Shown here: in pieces, positions 1 to 5,510 of the stretch
How the letters are laid out: each line of letters starts with the position of its first letter
Numbering within the stretch: the first letter of the stretch is position 1
Assembly (NCBI GenBank): GCA_002433675.1
Contig: DJIP01000129.1
Coordinates: forward strand, 1 to 5,575
Origin: Halomonas halophila
GTDB lineage: Bacteria; Pseudomonadota; Gammaproteobacteria; Pseudomonadales; Halomonadaceae
Length of the DNA: 5,575 nucleotides
Direction of reading: 5' to 3'
Notes under the pieces: model-generated
What the model was told of the DNA's origin: nothing
Database searches by the model: none
What the model saw: the letters and a program-made list of their open reading frames with translations, nothing else
Translations under genes and position numbers: made by a program

Positions 1-170
1 CGTTCCAGATCCATGGAGTCCAGCACCTGATCCTTGAGCTCGCGCTCTGACAGGCCACCGCAACTCTGGATCAGGCGATCGGCCAGGGTGGACTTGCCAT
101 GGTCGATGTGAGCGATGATCGAGAAGTTACGTATATTATTGATTACCTTGCGGTTATCAGGATCAGACAT
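1..170 (-). CDS. lepA: Elongation factor 4 (LepA), N-terminal 56 codons, cut by the window edge
   Basis: LepA is a translational GTPase of the EF-G family that binds the ribosome and promotes back-translocation or relieves stalled elongation. The visible part contains the family's opening segment [21 protein letters not shown], whose HIDHGKST is the G1/P-loop of the GTPase domain, followed by the LepA-typical run [11 protein letters not shown] and VLDSMDLER. About 540 further residues would lie outside the window. The start chosen ([10 protein letters not shown]...) gives a short N-terminal extension relative to the E. coli protein, which begins close to NIRNF. An in-frame ATG five codons upstream (position 185) is an alternative start, and neither has a strong Shine-Dalgarno. 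The gene lies downstream of mucD in the same direction, but a hairpin terminator separates them, so it probably has its own promoter. Identification is very secure; the exact start is not. Confidence 0.96.
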   Translation of the reverse strand, partial: MSDPDNRKVINNIRNFSIIAHIDHGKSTLADRLIQSCGGLSERELKDQVLDSMDLE

Positions 171-206
171 GCAGGATGATTCCATCTTGAGAACGCACCG
201 GGCAGC

Positions 207-223
207 GACAGGCTTGCCCTGTC
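207..223 (-). other. Small hairpin in the lepA leader
   Basis: A perfect 6-bp inverted repeat (GACAGG / CCTGTC, 5-nt loop) lies 36 bases upstream of the lepA start. It overlaps a second possible stem (GGGCA / TGCCC, arms at 200-204 and 215-219), so the two folds exclude each other. The hairpin is seen directly; any role in lepA expression is inference and could be chance. Confidence 0.3.
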
Positions 224-252
224 CCGATGACGCGGAAAAAAAAGTTGGCGCT

Positions 253-258
253 ATTGTA
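253..258 (-). promoter_or_regulatory. Possible -10 element of a lepA promoter
   Basis: TACAAT on the minus strand matches the sigma-70 -10 consensus at 5 of 6 positions and sits between the mucD terminator and lepA, as expected for a lepA promoter. I see no convincing -35 at 16-18 bp (the nearest candidate, TTGGGA, is about 22 bp upstream), so this is weak. An 8-T run (minus strand, 236-243) would lie just downstream of the predicted transcription start. Confidence 0.3.
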
Positions 259-323
259 CCGGCATCCCCTGCCCCGCGCATCCCAAGCCGTTCCGGCGAC
301 TCGATTCAATACCACAGGACGAC

Positions 324-356
324 AACGCCCGAAGGCCATGGCGGCCCTCGGGCGTC
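324..356 (-). terminator. Hairpin terminator after mucD
   Basis: On the minus strand the arms ACGCCCGA and TCGGGCGT pair perfectly. They continue through a G-U wobble into a GGCC/GGCC inner stem with a 5-nt loop, giving about 13-14 bp of continuous, very GC-rich stem. It begins about 20 bases after the mucD stop codon, where a terminator should be. The following sequence (TTGTCGT) is only modestly T-rich, so termination may be partial or Rho-assisted. It marks the likely end of the rpoE-mucD unit before lepA. Confidence 0.72.
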
Positions 357-376
357 ATCGGAGAGCGCGACGCGAC

Positions 377-1798
377 TCAGTCGTCGGCCAGGCGCAGCGC
401 CACGAACAGCGAGCGGCCATCACGGTACAGACGGACCGGCACCGCCTGATCGGCAGGCAGCTCACTCACCAGCTGGCTCAGCTGGCGACCGCTTTCCACC
501 GCGACCTGATTGACGCTGACGATGATATCGCCACGCCGGATGCCGGACGCCGCCGCCACGCCACGCGGGTCGACGTCGCTGACCCGTACGCCGGCATCGA
601 TGCCGTACTTGTCACGCTCGGCCTCGGACAGCGACTGCACCGCCAGCCCCAGGCGTGCCGGCGAGGCGCTGCCGGAGGACTGACCACTGCCACCGGCCAA
701 CTCTTCTGGCCAGTCACCCACGGTGACGCTGAGGGTCTTGCGATCGCCGGCGCGCAGCACGGTCAACTCGACCTCGCTGTCCGGGGCGACGCGGCCGATC
801 AAACGCGGCAGGTTGCTGGAGCGCTCCACCGCCTCGCCATTGACCTCAAGCACGATGTCGCCGGCCTGGACGCCGTCACGCGCCGCCGGCCCGTCGGGAT
901 CGACGTCGGCGATCAGGGCGCCCTCGGGGCGGTCCATGCCGAACGACTCGGCCAGGTCCTTGGACACCGGCTGGATCATGACACCGAGCCAACCCCGGGT
1001 GACGTGCCCCTCACTACGCAACTGGTCGGCGATGTCCATGGCGACATTGATCGGAATGGCGAAGGACAACCCCATGAAGCCACCGCTACGGGTGAAGATC
1101 TGGGAGTTGATACCGATTACCTCGCCGTCGAGGTTGAACAGGGGGCCGCCGGAGTTACCCGGGTTGATCGCCACGTCGGTCTGGATAAAGGGCACATAGG
1201 CGTCACGCGGCAGGGTACGGTTGATCGCCGAGATGATGCCTGCCGTAACCGAGTGGTCGAAGCCGAACGGCGAACCGATGGCGGCCACCCACTCCCCTAC
1301 CTTGAGGTCGTCGGAGTCACCCAGTGACAGCGTCGGCAGGTCGCTGGCCTCGACCTTCAGCACCGCCACGTCGGTCTTCTCGTCGGCCCCGACCAGCTCG
1401 GCCTTGAGGTCACGACGGTCATTGAAGCGCACCATGATCTCGTCGGCGCCTTCGACCACGTGGGCGTTGGTCATGATGTAGCCGTCGGCGTCGATGACGA
1501 AGCCGGAGCCCAGCGACTGACGCTCCTCGGTGTGACCACCGCCACCGCCCGGCGGCACCGGGAATCGATCACCGAAGAAATGACGGAAGATGTCGGGGAT
1601 TTCCTGGCCACCGAAATTGCCGAAGGGGGTGGAGTAGCCCTCGGTCACCCGGGTCGTCGAGATGTTGACCACGCCAGGGGCGGCCTCTTCGACCAGTTCG
1701 GTGAAGTCAGGAAGATCCCTGGCCAGGCTGGACTGGGCGACAACCATTCCCACCACCAGCGTCATCCACATGGACAGGGTGCGAGTCATTGGCTTCAT
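377..1798 (-). CDS. mucD: MucD/DegP-type periplasmic serine protease (Do family, two PDZ domains)
   Basis: A 473-residue HtrA-family protease acting in the periplasm, where such enzymes degrade misfolded envelope proteins; in Pseudomonas, MucD dampens the AlgU response. Residues 1-26 look like a signal peptide (two basic residues, a hydrophobic core, likely cleavage after SLA). The trypsin-like domain shows the full catalytic triad: His113 in TNAHVV, Asp143 in KTDVAVLK and Ser216 in GNSGGP. An LA-loop-like Gly/Pro-rich segment (about 60-95) precedes it. PDZ1 spans about 265-360 and PDZ2 about 380-470, with a short Gly/Ser linker between. The length matches P. aeruginosa MucD. I chose the ATG at 1798 because it is preceded by AGGAG at 6 nt and gives a proper signal peptide; an in-frame ATG at 1840 would add 14 residues ahead of it. 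It is the last gene of the sigma-E cluster, 158 bases after rseC and followed by a terminator. The sequence looks intact and functional. Confidence 0.95.
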   Translation of the reverse strand: MKPMTRTLSMWMTLVVGMVVAQSSLARDLPDFTELVEEAAPGVVNISTTRVTEGYSTPFGNFGGQEIPDIFRHFFGDRFPVPPGGGGGHTEERQSLGSGFVIDADGYIMTNAHVVEGADEIMVRFNDRRDLKAELVGADEKTDVAVLKVEASDLPTLSLGDSDDLKVGEWVAAIGSPFGFDHSVTAGIISAINRTLPRDAYVPFIQTDVAINPGNSGGPLFNLDGEVIGINSQIFTRSGGFMGLSFAIPINVAMDIADQLRSEGHVTRGWLGVMIQPVSKDLAESFGMDRPEGALIADVDPDGPAARDGVQAGDIVLEVNGEAVERSSNLPRLIGRVAPDSEVELTVLRAGDRKTLSVTVGDWPEELAGGSGQSSGSASPARLGLAVQSLSEAERDKYGIDAGVRVSDVDPRGVAAASGIRRGDIIVSVNQVAVESGRQLSQLVSELPADQAVPVRLYRDGRSLFVALRLADD

Positions 1799-1867
1799 GC
1801 AAGGCTCCTGCGTAAGACTCAGATAGGACTCAGAGTGCATCGGGCGCGACCTCGAGGGTCACTTCTT

Positions 1868-1897
1868 GTAGTACCGTCGTACCGCCAAAAGGTTCAA
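1868..1897 (-). promoter_or_regulatory. Weak candidate promoter upstream of mucD
   Basis: In the 158-base rseC-mucD gap, minus-strand TTGAAC (1897-1892) is followed after 17-18 bp by GTACTA/TACTAC, resembling a sigma-70 promoter with a poor -10. It would start transcription about 60 bases before the mucD ATG. The gap itself has no plausible gene and no clear terminator. A separate mucD promoter would let the protease be made without full sigma-E activation, but the match is weak. Confidence 0.25.
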
Positions 1898-1956
1898 TCA
1901 TTAGCGAGCAAAACAACGTGGCGAGACAGGGGCAAGACGATCGAAGCCGGCAGTGC

Positions 1957-2394
1957 TCATGCGACGGACGAAGACACCAACCTGGGGCGATACGCCTCGG
2001 AACGACGGCGCAGATGCCGGCGCAGTACCACGCCCCCGACAGCCAGGCCGGCGACGAACACCAGCGGCAACGACCAGTGATCCGGCGACTGTACGTTGAC
2101 GGCAAGCGTCGCCCCAAGCGCCAGCCACAACGGTAGCCCGTAGACGAGCACACTGGCGCGCACCAGGCTCGCACGGGTCAGGGCCAGGGTCACCGTCTGC
2201 CCGATGGCAGGACGCTGCTCGGTATCGATCTCGATCTCACGTCGATCGTCGCTCTTGTGCAGCAGCCAGCGTGCGCCACAGCCACCCCGGGCAGCGCAGC
2301 GTCCGCAGCCCTCGCTGGCTGCCAGCGCCACCCTGACCCCTGCGGTCGTCCAGCCCACCACTCGCGCCTCTGCGGTGGCGCAGTCGCCGCTCAT
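1957..2394 (-). CDS. rseC: RseC/MucC family inner-membrane protein
   Basis: A 145-residue protein of the RseC/MucC family (SoxR-reducing system protein RseC). Members sit in the inner membrane and are linked to modulation of sigma-E activity and, in E. coli, to reduction of the SoxR iron-sulfur cluster together with the Rsx complex. The N-terminal cytoplasmic part carries the family cysteine motif C30-x2-C33-x5-C39 (CGRCAARGGCG), plus an additional Cys5. Two transmembrane segments follow, about 78-100 (LVYGLPLWLALGATLAV) and 107-125 (LPLVFVAGLAVGGVVL), then a basic tail RRHLRRR, which suggests a cytoplasmic C-terminus. The length is typical of the family. The ATG overlaps the rseB stop codon as ATGA, so translation is probably coupled to rseB. 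Family assignment is secure; the exact function in this organism is not. Confidence 0.9.
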   Translation of the reverse strand: MSGDCATAEARVVGWTTAGVRVALAASEGCGRCAARGGCGARWLLHKSDDRREIEIDTEQRPAIGQTVTLALTRASLVRASVLVYGLPLWLALGATLAVNVQSPDHWSLPLVFVAGLAVGGVVLRRHLRRRSEAYRPRLVSSSVA

Positions 2395-3491
2395 GACGAC
2401 GCTTCCTGATGGGCATTGCTCGCCTCGGGGCGCGCCCCATCGCCCGCCCCCTGCGCTTGCCTCTCGGCCAGCTCAAGGGTTTCGGCCACCTTGACCAGCA
2501 CGCTGGGGGGCAGCTCGCCGACGGCCACCACCTGAAGCAGCTGTCCTTCACGCTGCACTCGGCGCACCGCGGCGTGGCTGGCGCCTAGTCGGTGGACACC
2601 GGGCCTGAGTACCCGCGACCCCGCTACCGGCTCGACGAACAGGCTGATGGTCGACAGGCCATCACTGTAGAGCTTGTGGCGGCGAGGCCCATCGCTGTCG
2701 GCTGCCATCGCCATCAACGGCTGGGCAACAAAGCCACGGGGCAGCCAGCCTGCGCGCCAGTCGAGCCTGGCCGAGGATGGCGGCCGATGAAGCTCCACCT
2801 TGCCGTCGTAGCGTTGCGGCGGCGTCATCGCCACCAGCTGGAAGGTATCCAGTACCTGGCCCCGCTCATCGATCAGGGTGCGCTTCAACGGAATGGCGGT
2901 CTCGCGATCGAGCCAGATGCGATAGCCGTAGCGCATGGCGTCAAGCGGCAACAGTTCCAGACGGATCGCGTGACGATTGGCGATTCGCTCCTCGCCGTCG
3001 AAGCGCAGCCGATAGAAGCGTGACAGGTGCTCGACCAGCGCCTGGGGAGAGGCCGGCGCCGCACCCTGGCTATTACCGAGCTCGAAGCGAAAGGCGCCAC
3101 CCTCTCGCAGCAGCGAGCGACTGGGCCCATCGAGGAAATGAAGGCGATCGCGTTCGACGCCCTGCTGGATATCGCGGGCCACCGACAGCGTCACCACTTC
3201 TTCATCGACGATGCGTACGGCGCGCGCCTGATACTGGTAGCAATGGGAGGCCCAGACGCTGCGCTCGAACCAGTCTCCGGGAGACTCCGGGGGGGACAAG
3301 GCGGTCAAGGCGCTGCAGTCGTAGACGCTCTGGATACTATCCGGGTCAGCTACCGAGTCAGCCGAGGCCTCGGCGTCCGCCGTTACGGCGTCGACACCAG
3401 GGTCGGCAACGACCTGGGCGGGGAGAGAAAGACAAACAAGGGAAAACGTCAGCCAGCCGGCCAACGCTGCAAGCGACCCCTGATGTGGCAT
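2391..3491 (-). CDS. rseB: RseB/MucB periplasmic regulator of the anti-sigma factor
   Basis: A 366-residue periplasmic protein of the MucB/RseB family, which binds the periplasmic part of RseA and shields it from the site-1 protease; binding of mislocalised lipopolysaccharide or lipoprotein signals releases it. A hydrophobic N-terminus with likely cleavage after VVA (residue 29) is followed by an acidic Ala/Asp-rich stretch (30-55). The large LolA-like sensor domain spans about 72-235, with the family hallmark RDRLHFLDGPSRSLLR (114-129). The small C-terminal domain spans about 246-345, with AGWLPRGF, YSDGLSTISLFVEP and GELPPSVLVKVAETLE. Two cysteines (59 and 84) lie at the start of the sensor domain. 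The start is uncertain: the ATG at 3491 has AGGA 10 nt upstream; the ATG at 3500 is only 1 nt from that AGGA. A TTG at 3539 would add arginines that suit a signal peptide but has no Shine-Dalgarno. The gene ends overlapping rseC by 4 bases. Confidence 0.9.
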   Translation of the reverse strand: MPHQGSLAALAGWLTFSLVCLSLPAQVVADPGVDAVTADAEASADSVADPDSIQSVYDCSALTALSPPESPGDWFERSVWASHCYQYQARAVRIVDEEVVTLSVARDIQQGVERDRLHFLDGPSRSLLREGGAFRFELGNSQGAAPASPQALVEHLSRFYRLRFDGEERIANRHAIRLELLPLDAMRYGYRIWLDRETAIPLKRTLIDERGQVLDTFQLVAMTPPQRYDGKVELHRPPSSARLDWRAGWLPRGFVAQPLMAMAADSDGPRRHKLYSDGLSTISLFVEPVAGSRVLRPGVHRLGASHAAVRRVQREGQLLQVVAVGELPPSVLVKVAETLELAERQAQGAGDGARPEASNAHQEASS

Positions 3492-3526
3492 AGAAATCAT
3501 GTCCTGACAGGCACTGCTGAGAATGC

Positions 3527-3548
3527 GCTCGGCCCGCAAGGGCCGAGC
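3527..3548 (-). repeat. Perfect 9-bp hairpin between rseA and rseB
   Basis: GCTCGGCCC and GGGCCGAGC pair perfectly around a 4-nt loop (TTGC on the transcribed strand), about 35 bases after the rseA stop and 36-57 bases before rseB. There is no T-run after it, so it does not look like a full intrinsic terminator. It could lower read-through, protect transcript ends or tune RseB relative to RseA; these roles are inference. The possible rseB TTG start (3539-3537) falls exactly in the loop. Confidence 0.6.
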
Positions 3549-3582
3549 AGATCACCGCTATCTCGATGTCAGATCGATCACC

Positions 3583-4323
3583 TCAACGGGCTTCCGCCGG
3601 GGTGCTGCGAAGCATCGGCATCCAGTTGTCGGCACTGCTGAAGGCCGCCCCCTGGGCATGACGATCGAGGTACGACTGCAACAACTGGGCCTGCGCCTGG
3701 TCACTGACCCGCGACTGCTGGGCAGACGGCGACAGCATCATCGGCGAGGCCACCTGGGCACCGACGGTCATCAGGCCATTGCTGGAGCCCGCGCCGGACT
3801 GGAACATCGGCAGATCCATCAGCGAAGGCCGAGACGCCGCCACGCTGGCAAGCTCTGCGCCTGGCACGGCGGATGCTGCCTGTGCTGCGCCGTTATTTAC
3901 GCCGCCGCTTACGCCACCCGCAGCCCCGCTGCTGGCCACACCGGCACCGGAACCATCGATGGAGCCATCAAAGCCGCCGTTGTAGAACTGCACCCCGCTG
4001 ATCACCATCAACGAGACGGCTGCAGCGATACCGGCACCGCGTGCCAGACCCATCCCGCCGCGCCTGGCGACCGCACCCTCGGCGGGGGCCTCCATCTGCG
4101 GCGCGGGCTCATCCTCGAGGCGAGCCAGAATACCGGCGGACAGGTCCACCGAAGGGTCACTGTCGGTTTCGCGGCGCAGCGCGGCACGCATCAAATGGTA
4201 ACGACGCCAGCTCTCGGCGCTGTCCTGGTCGCTCTCGAGCGACTTCAGCACTCGACGCAATTCCAGCTCGTCACCTTCATTGTCCATCAGGGCTGAAAGC
4301 GATTCCCGTGCGTTCAGACTCAT
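3583..4323 (-). CDS. rseA: Anti-sigma-E factor RseA/MucA
   Basis: A 246-residue single-pass membrane protein that binds sigma-E on the cytoplasmic side and releases it after stepwise proteolysis (DegS/AlgW in the periplasm, RseP in the membrane, then ClpXP). Residues 1-70 form the RseA_N domain, recognised by ESLSALMDNEGDELELRRVLKSL and SWRRYHLMRAALRRE. A transmembrane segment lies at about 94-114 (GLARGAGIAAAVSLMVISGV), preceded by arginines that favour a cytoplasmic N-terminus. The periplasmic part opens with a Gly/Ser/Ala/Val-rich low-complexity stretch (about 116-165), then a Gln-rich segment and a C-terminal RseA_C-like tail (LLQSYLDRHAQ...WMPMLRS, 214-239). The ATG at 4323 fits the family start and has GAGGTG 6 nt upstream. 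The frame stays open upstream to a TTG at 4536, but that part uses many rare codons and has no family match. It is somewhat longer than E. coli RseA, mostly through the low-complexity linker. Confidence 0.93.
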   Translation of the reverse strand: MSLNARESLSALMDNEGDELELRRVLKSLESDQDSAESWRRYHLMRAALRRETDSDPSVDLSAGILARLEDEPAPQMEAPAEGAVARRGGMGLARGAGIAAAVSLMVISGVQFYNGGFDGSIDGSGAGVASSGAAGGVSGGVNNGAAQAASAVPGAELASVAASRPSLMDLPMFQSGAGSSNGLMTVGAQVASPMMLSPSAQQSRVSDQAQAQLLQSYLDRHAQGAAFSSADNWMPMLRSTPAEAR

Positions 4324-4606
4324 TCTCCACACCTCATTTCGACGAAGCGTCGCGCCTCCAGCTCCATAGACCACTGGAGATACGCCAGGTTCCGCCACCG
4401 ATTCTCGGTATCTCGCCACCGACCAAAGCGCCGGGTGACGACCGTCGTTGATTGTTGCATCGGGCCGGTCACTGGGTAAGACGCCCAATCTGGCGAACAG
4501 TTCATCCCAATTTGAAAAAAATGGGGAATTCGACAACCAGCAGCTTCGCCCAGCCCCACCGCGGCGCCCACGACCACCTCACGGACTCGCGACTCGGGAG
4601 AGCGAA
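4324..4606 (-). other. Long non-coding gap between rpoE and rseA
   Basis: This 283-base gap separates two genes that usually lie only tens of bases apart in E. coli and Pseudomonas. It contains no credible gene: the open frames use rare codons (AGA, CGA, TTA) and match nothing I recognise. It holds an AT-rich island (about 4504-4530, including a 7-base T run on the minus strand), a sigma-E-like promoter just downstream of that island (4477-4503), and a small 5-bp hairpin ACCGA/TCGGT (4397-4409). It would form a transcript leader of roughly 145 nt before rseA if the promoter is used. Confidence 0.6.
4477..4503 (-). promoter_or_regulatory. Candidate sigma-E-type promoter for rseA-rseB-rseC
   Basis: The minus strand reads GAACTG (4503-4498), a 16-bp spacer, then TCTTA (4481-4477). 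This is close to the sigma-E/AlgU consensus GAACTT-N16-TCTRA, with 5 of 6 bases in the -35 and TCT.A in the -10. An AT-rich tract lies directly upstream, at the position of an UP element. The -35 is also part of a small inverted repeat (GAAC-A-GTTC on the plus strand, 4495-4503). If real, sigma-E would drive its own anti-sigma factor separately from rpoE. This is a motif match by eye. Confidence 0.45.
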
Positions 4607-5209
4607 TCAGGGAAGTGACTCGGCGTTTCGCGAGGTCGTCATCAGCGGCTGAATATGCTGATCCACCGCTTCCCTGGCGCGAAAGATGCGCGAACGCACG
4701 GTGCCCACCGGACACTGCATGATCTGGGCAATGTCCTCGTAGGAAAGACCATCGAGTTCACGTAGGGTGATCGCCGTACGCAGGTCATCGGGCAGATTCT
4801 CGATCGCCTCGAATACCGCCGCCTCGAGCTGGTCCCGGGCAATCGACGCCTCCGGCGTCTCGATATCGGCCAGGCGGCCGCTCATGTCGACGATCTCGGC
4901 GTCATTGATATCGAGGTCGCTGCCGGGCGGACGACGCCCGCGGGACACCAGATGATTCTTGGCGGTGTTGATGGCGATGCGGTACATCCAGGTATAGAAG
5001 GCGCTCTCGGCGCGAAACTTGCCGAGCGCCCGGTAAGCCTTGATAAAGGCTTCCTGGGCCACGTCCTGCACCTCGGCGTGGTCACTGATATAGCGACCGA
5101 TCAGGCCCAGAATCTTGTGCTGGTACTTCTTGACCAGAAGGTCAAAGGCTCGGGTATCGCCCTTCTGCGCGCGCGCCACCAGCTGCTGGTCCGTTTCCTT
5201 GGGCGTCAT
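4607..5209 (-). CDS. rpoE: RNA polymerase sigma factor RpoE/AlgU (sigma-E, ECF family)
   Basis: A 200-residue ECF sigma factor that directs RNA polymerase to envelope-stress promoters; E. coli RpoE has 191 residues and AlgU 193. Region 2 spans about 20-90, with YQHKILGLIGRYISDHAEVQDVAQEAFIKAYRAL split across 2.1-2.2 and FYTWMYRIAINTAKN in 2.3-2.4, which contacts the -10. A linker (about 91-125) follows. Region 4 spans about 128-188, with LPDDLRTAITLRELDGLSY and the helix-turn-helix YEDIAQIMQCPVGTVRSRI (157-175), which reads the -35. Both regions match the RpoE/AlgU group closely, not a generic ECF factor. The ATG at 5209 is preceded by an excellent GGAGGAG (5220-5214). The frame continues upstream, but the family start and ribosome site settle the choice. 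It is the first gene of the cluster, and its inhibitor RseA follows after an unusually long gap. Confidence 0.97.
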   Translation of the reverse strand: MTPKETDQQLVARAQKGDTRAFDLLVKKYQHKILGLIGRYISDHAEVQDVAQEAFIKAYRALGKFRAESAFYTWMYRIAINTAKNHLVSRGRRPPGSDLDINDAEIVDMSGRLADIETPEASIARDQLEAAVFEAIENLPDDLRTAITLRELDGLSYEDIAQIMQCPVGTVRSRIFRAREAVDQHIQPLMTTSRNAESLP

Positions 5210-5298
5210 GTCTCTCCTCCCCGACGATGTCGGGCTGACGACGCCGGACCCTCGGTCTGGCCCTTGGCAACAGGGTGCCACCTTTCGCCTGTCGGCGA

Positions 5299-5327
5299 TG
5301 TATAGGTCATGGGTCTCGTCATGATAA
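5299..5327 (-). promoter_or_regulatory. Weak sigma-70-like candidate promoter for rpoE
   Basis: Minus-strand TTATCA (5327-5322), a 17-bp spacer and TATACA (5304-5299) match the housekeeping consensus at 4 of 6 positions each. Transcription would begin about 80 bases before the rpoE start. rpoE genes commonly have both housekeeping and sigma-E promoters, which makes this position reasonable, but the match is moderate. Confidence 0.33.
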
Positions 5328-5394
5328 AAGGCACAAGTGTTCCTGTTTCCTTGGCTCGCATCAAGCGTTCTCTGAGTGCATCTCTCGACGCCGC

Positions 5395-5421
5395 TCCGAC
5401 ATCGGGTGCGCGACAAGGTTC
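5395..5421 (-). promoter_or_regulatory. Candidate autoregulated sigma-E-type promoter for rpoE
   Basis: The minus strand reads GAACCT (5421-5416, preceded by GG), a 16-bp spacer, then TCGGA (5399-5395). This is one base off the AlgU/sigma-E consensus in each element (GAACTT, TCTGA). Autoregulation of rpoE/algU by its own product is well established in E. coli and Pseudomonas. The leader would be about 180 nt. The call rests on the motif, its spacing and its expected location. Confidence 0.45.
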
Positions 5422-5431
5422 CCTCAGGCGA

Positions 5432-5460
5432 TTGAATTTACCCCTCCCTCAAGGGATAGT
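5432..5460 (+). promoter_or_regulatory. Candidate sigma-70 promoter for the divergent DAHP synthase gene
   Basis: TTGAAT (5432-5437), a 17-bp spacer and GATAGT (5455-5460) match the housekeeping consensus at 4 of 6 positions each, with ideal spacing. Transcription would start near 5467, about 44 bases before the ATG. Its -35 lies only 10 bp from the -35 of the rpoE sigma-E candidate on the other strand, so the two polymerase sites would compete or interact. Confidence 0.45.
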
Positions 5461-5476
5461 AGAGCCACGCAGAAAC

Positions 5477-5488
5477 GTCAGCGCTGAC
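5477..5488 (+). promoter_or_regulatory. Perfect 12-bp palindrome in the leader of the DAHP synthase gene
   Basis: GTCAGCGCTGAC is a perfect palindrome lying about 10 bases after the predicted transcription start and 22 bases before the ATG, a typical place for a repressor operator. It does not look like the known TyrR box (TGTAAA-N6-TTTACA) or the TrpR operator. Having no loop, it is more likely a protein-binding site than an RNA hairpin. The regulator is unknown and chance cannot be excluded. Confidence 0.35.
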
Positions 5489-5510
5489 ACGATACACACA
5501 GGTAGACCTC

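Noticed and set aside
227..1327. Long plus-strand open frame (366 codons) opposite mucD
   Set aside because: It is the antisense shadow of mucD in GC-rich DNA; the minus-strand frame carries a signal peptide, catalytic triad and two PDZ domains, whereas this one shows only Arg/His/Gly-rich sequence.
1817..1834. Repeated GACTCAG units before mucD, including TCTGA on the minus strand resembling a sigma-E -10
   Set aside because: No GAAC-type -35 lies 15-17 bp upstream of either copy, and a two-copy 7-base repeat is within chance.
2777..3641. Plus-strand open frames opposite rseB and the rseA-rseB gap
   Set aside because: Arg/Pro-rich translations without motifs, overlapping each other and a well-supported RseB on the other strand.
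4506..4526. Possible intrinsic terminator (CCCA...TGGG with a T run) between rpoE and rseA
   Set aside because: The stem is short and bulged, and the T run is inside it and not after it; an AT-rich tract upstream of the promoter explains it better.
4324..4536. In-frame 71-residue N-terminal extension of RseA from a TTG at 4536
   Set aside because: Codons are unlike those of the neighbours (several AGA, CGA, TTA), it begins without a good ribosome site, and the ATG at 4323 matches the family start with GAGGTG at proper spacing.
5210..5416. In-frame 69-residue extension of RpoE
   Set aside because: The ATG at 5209 has a near-perfect GGAGGAG and gives the normal sigma-E length; the extension is Cys/Arg-rich with no family match and covers the promoter region.
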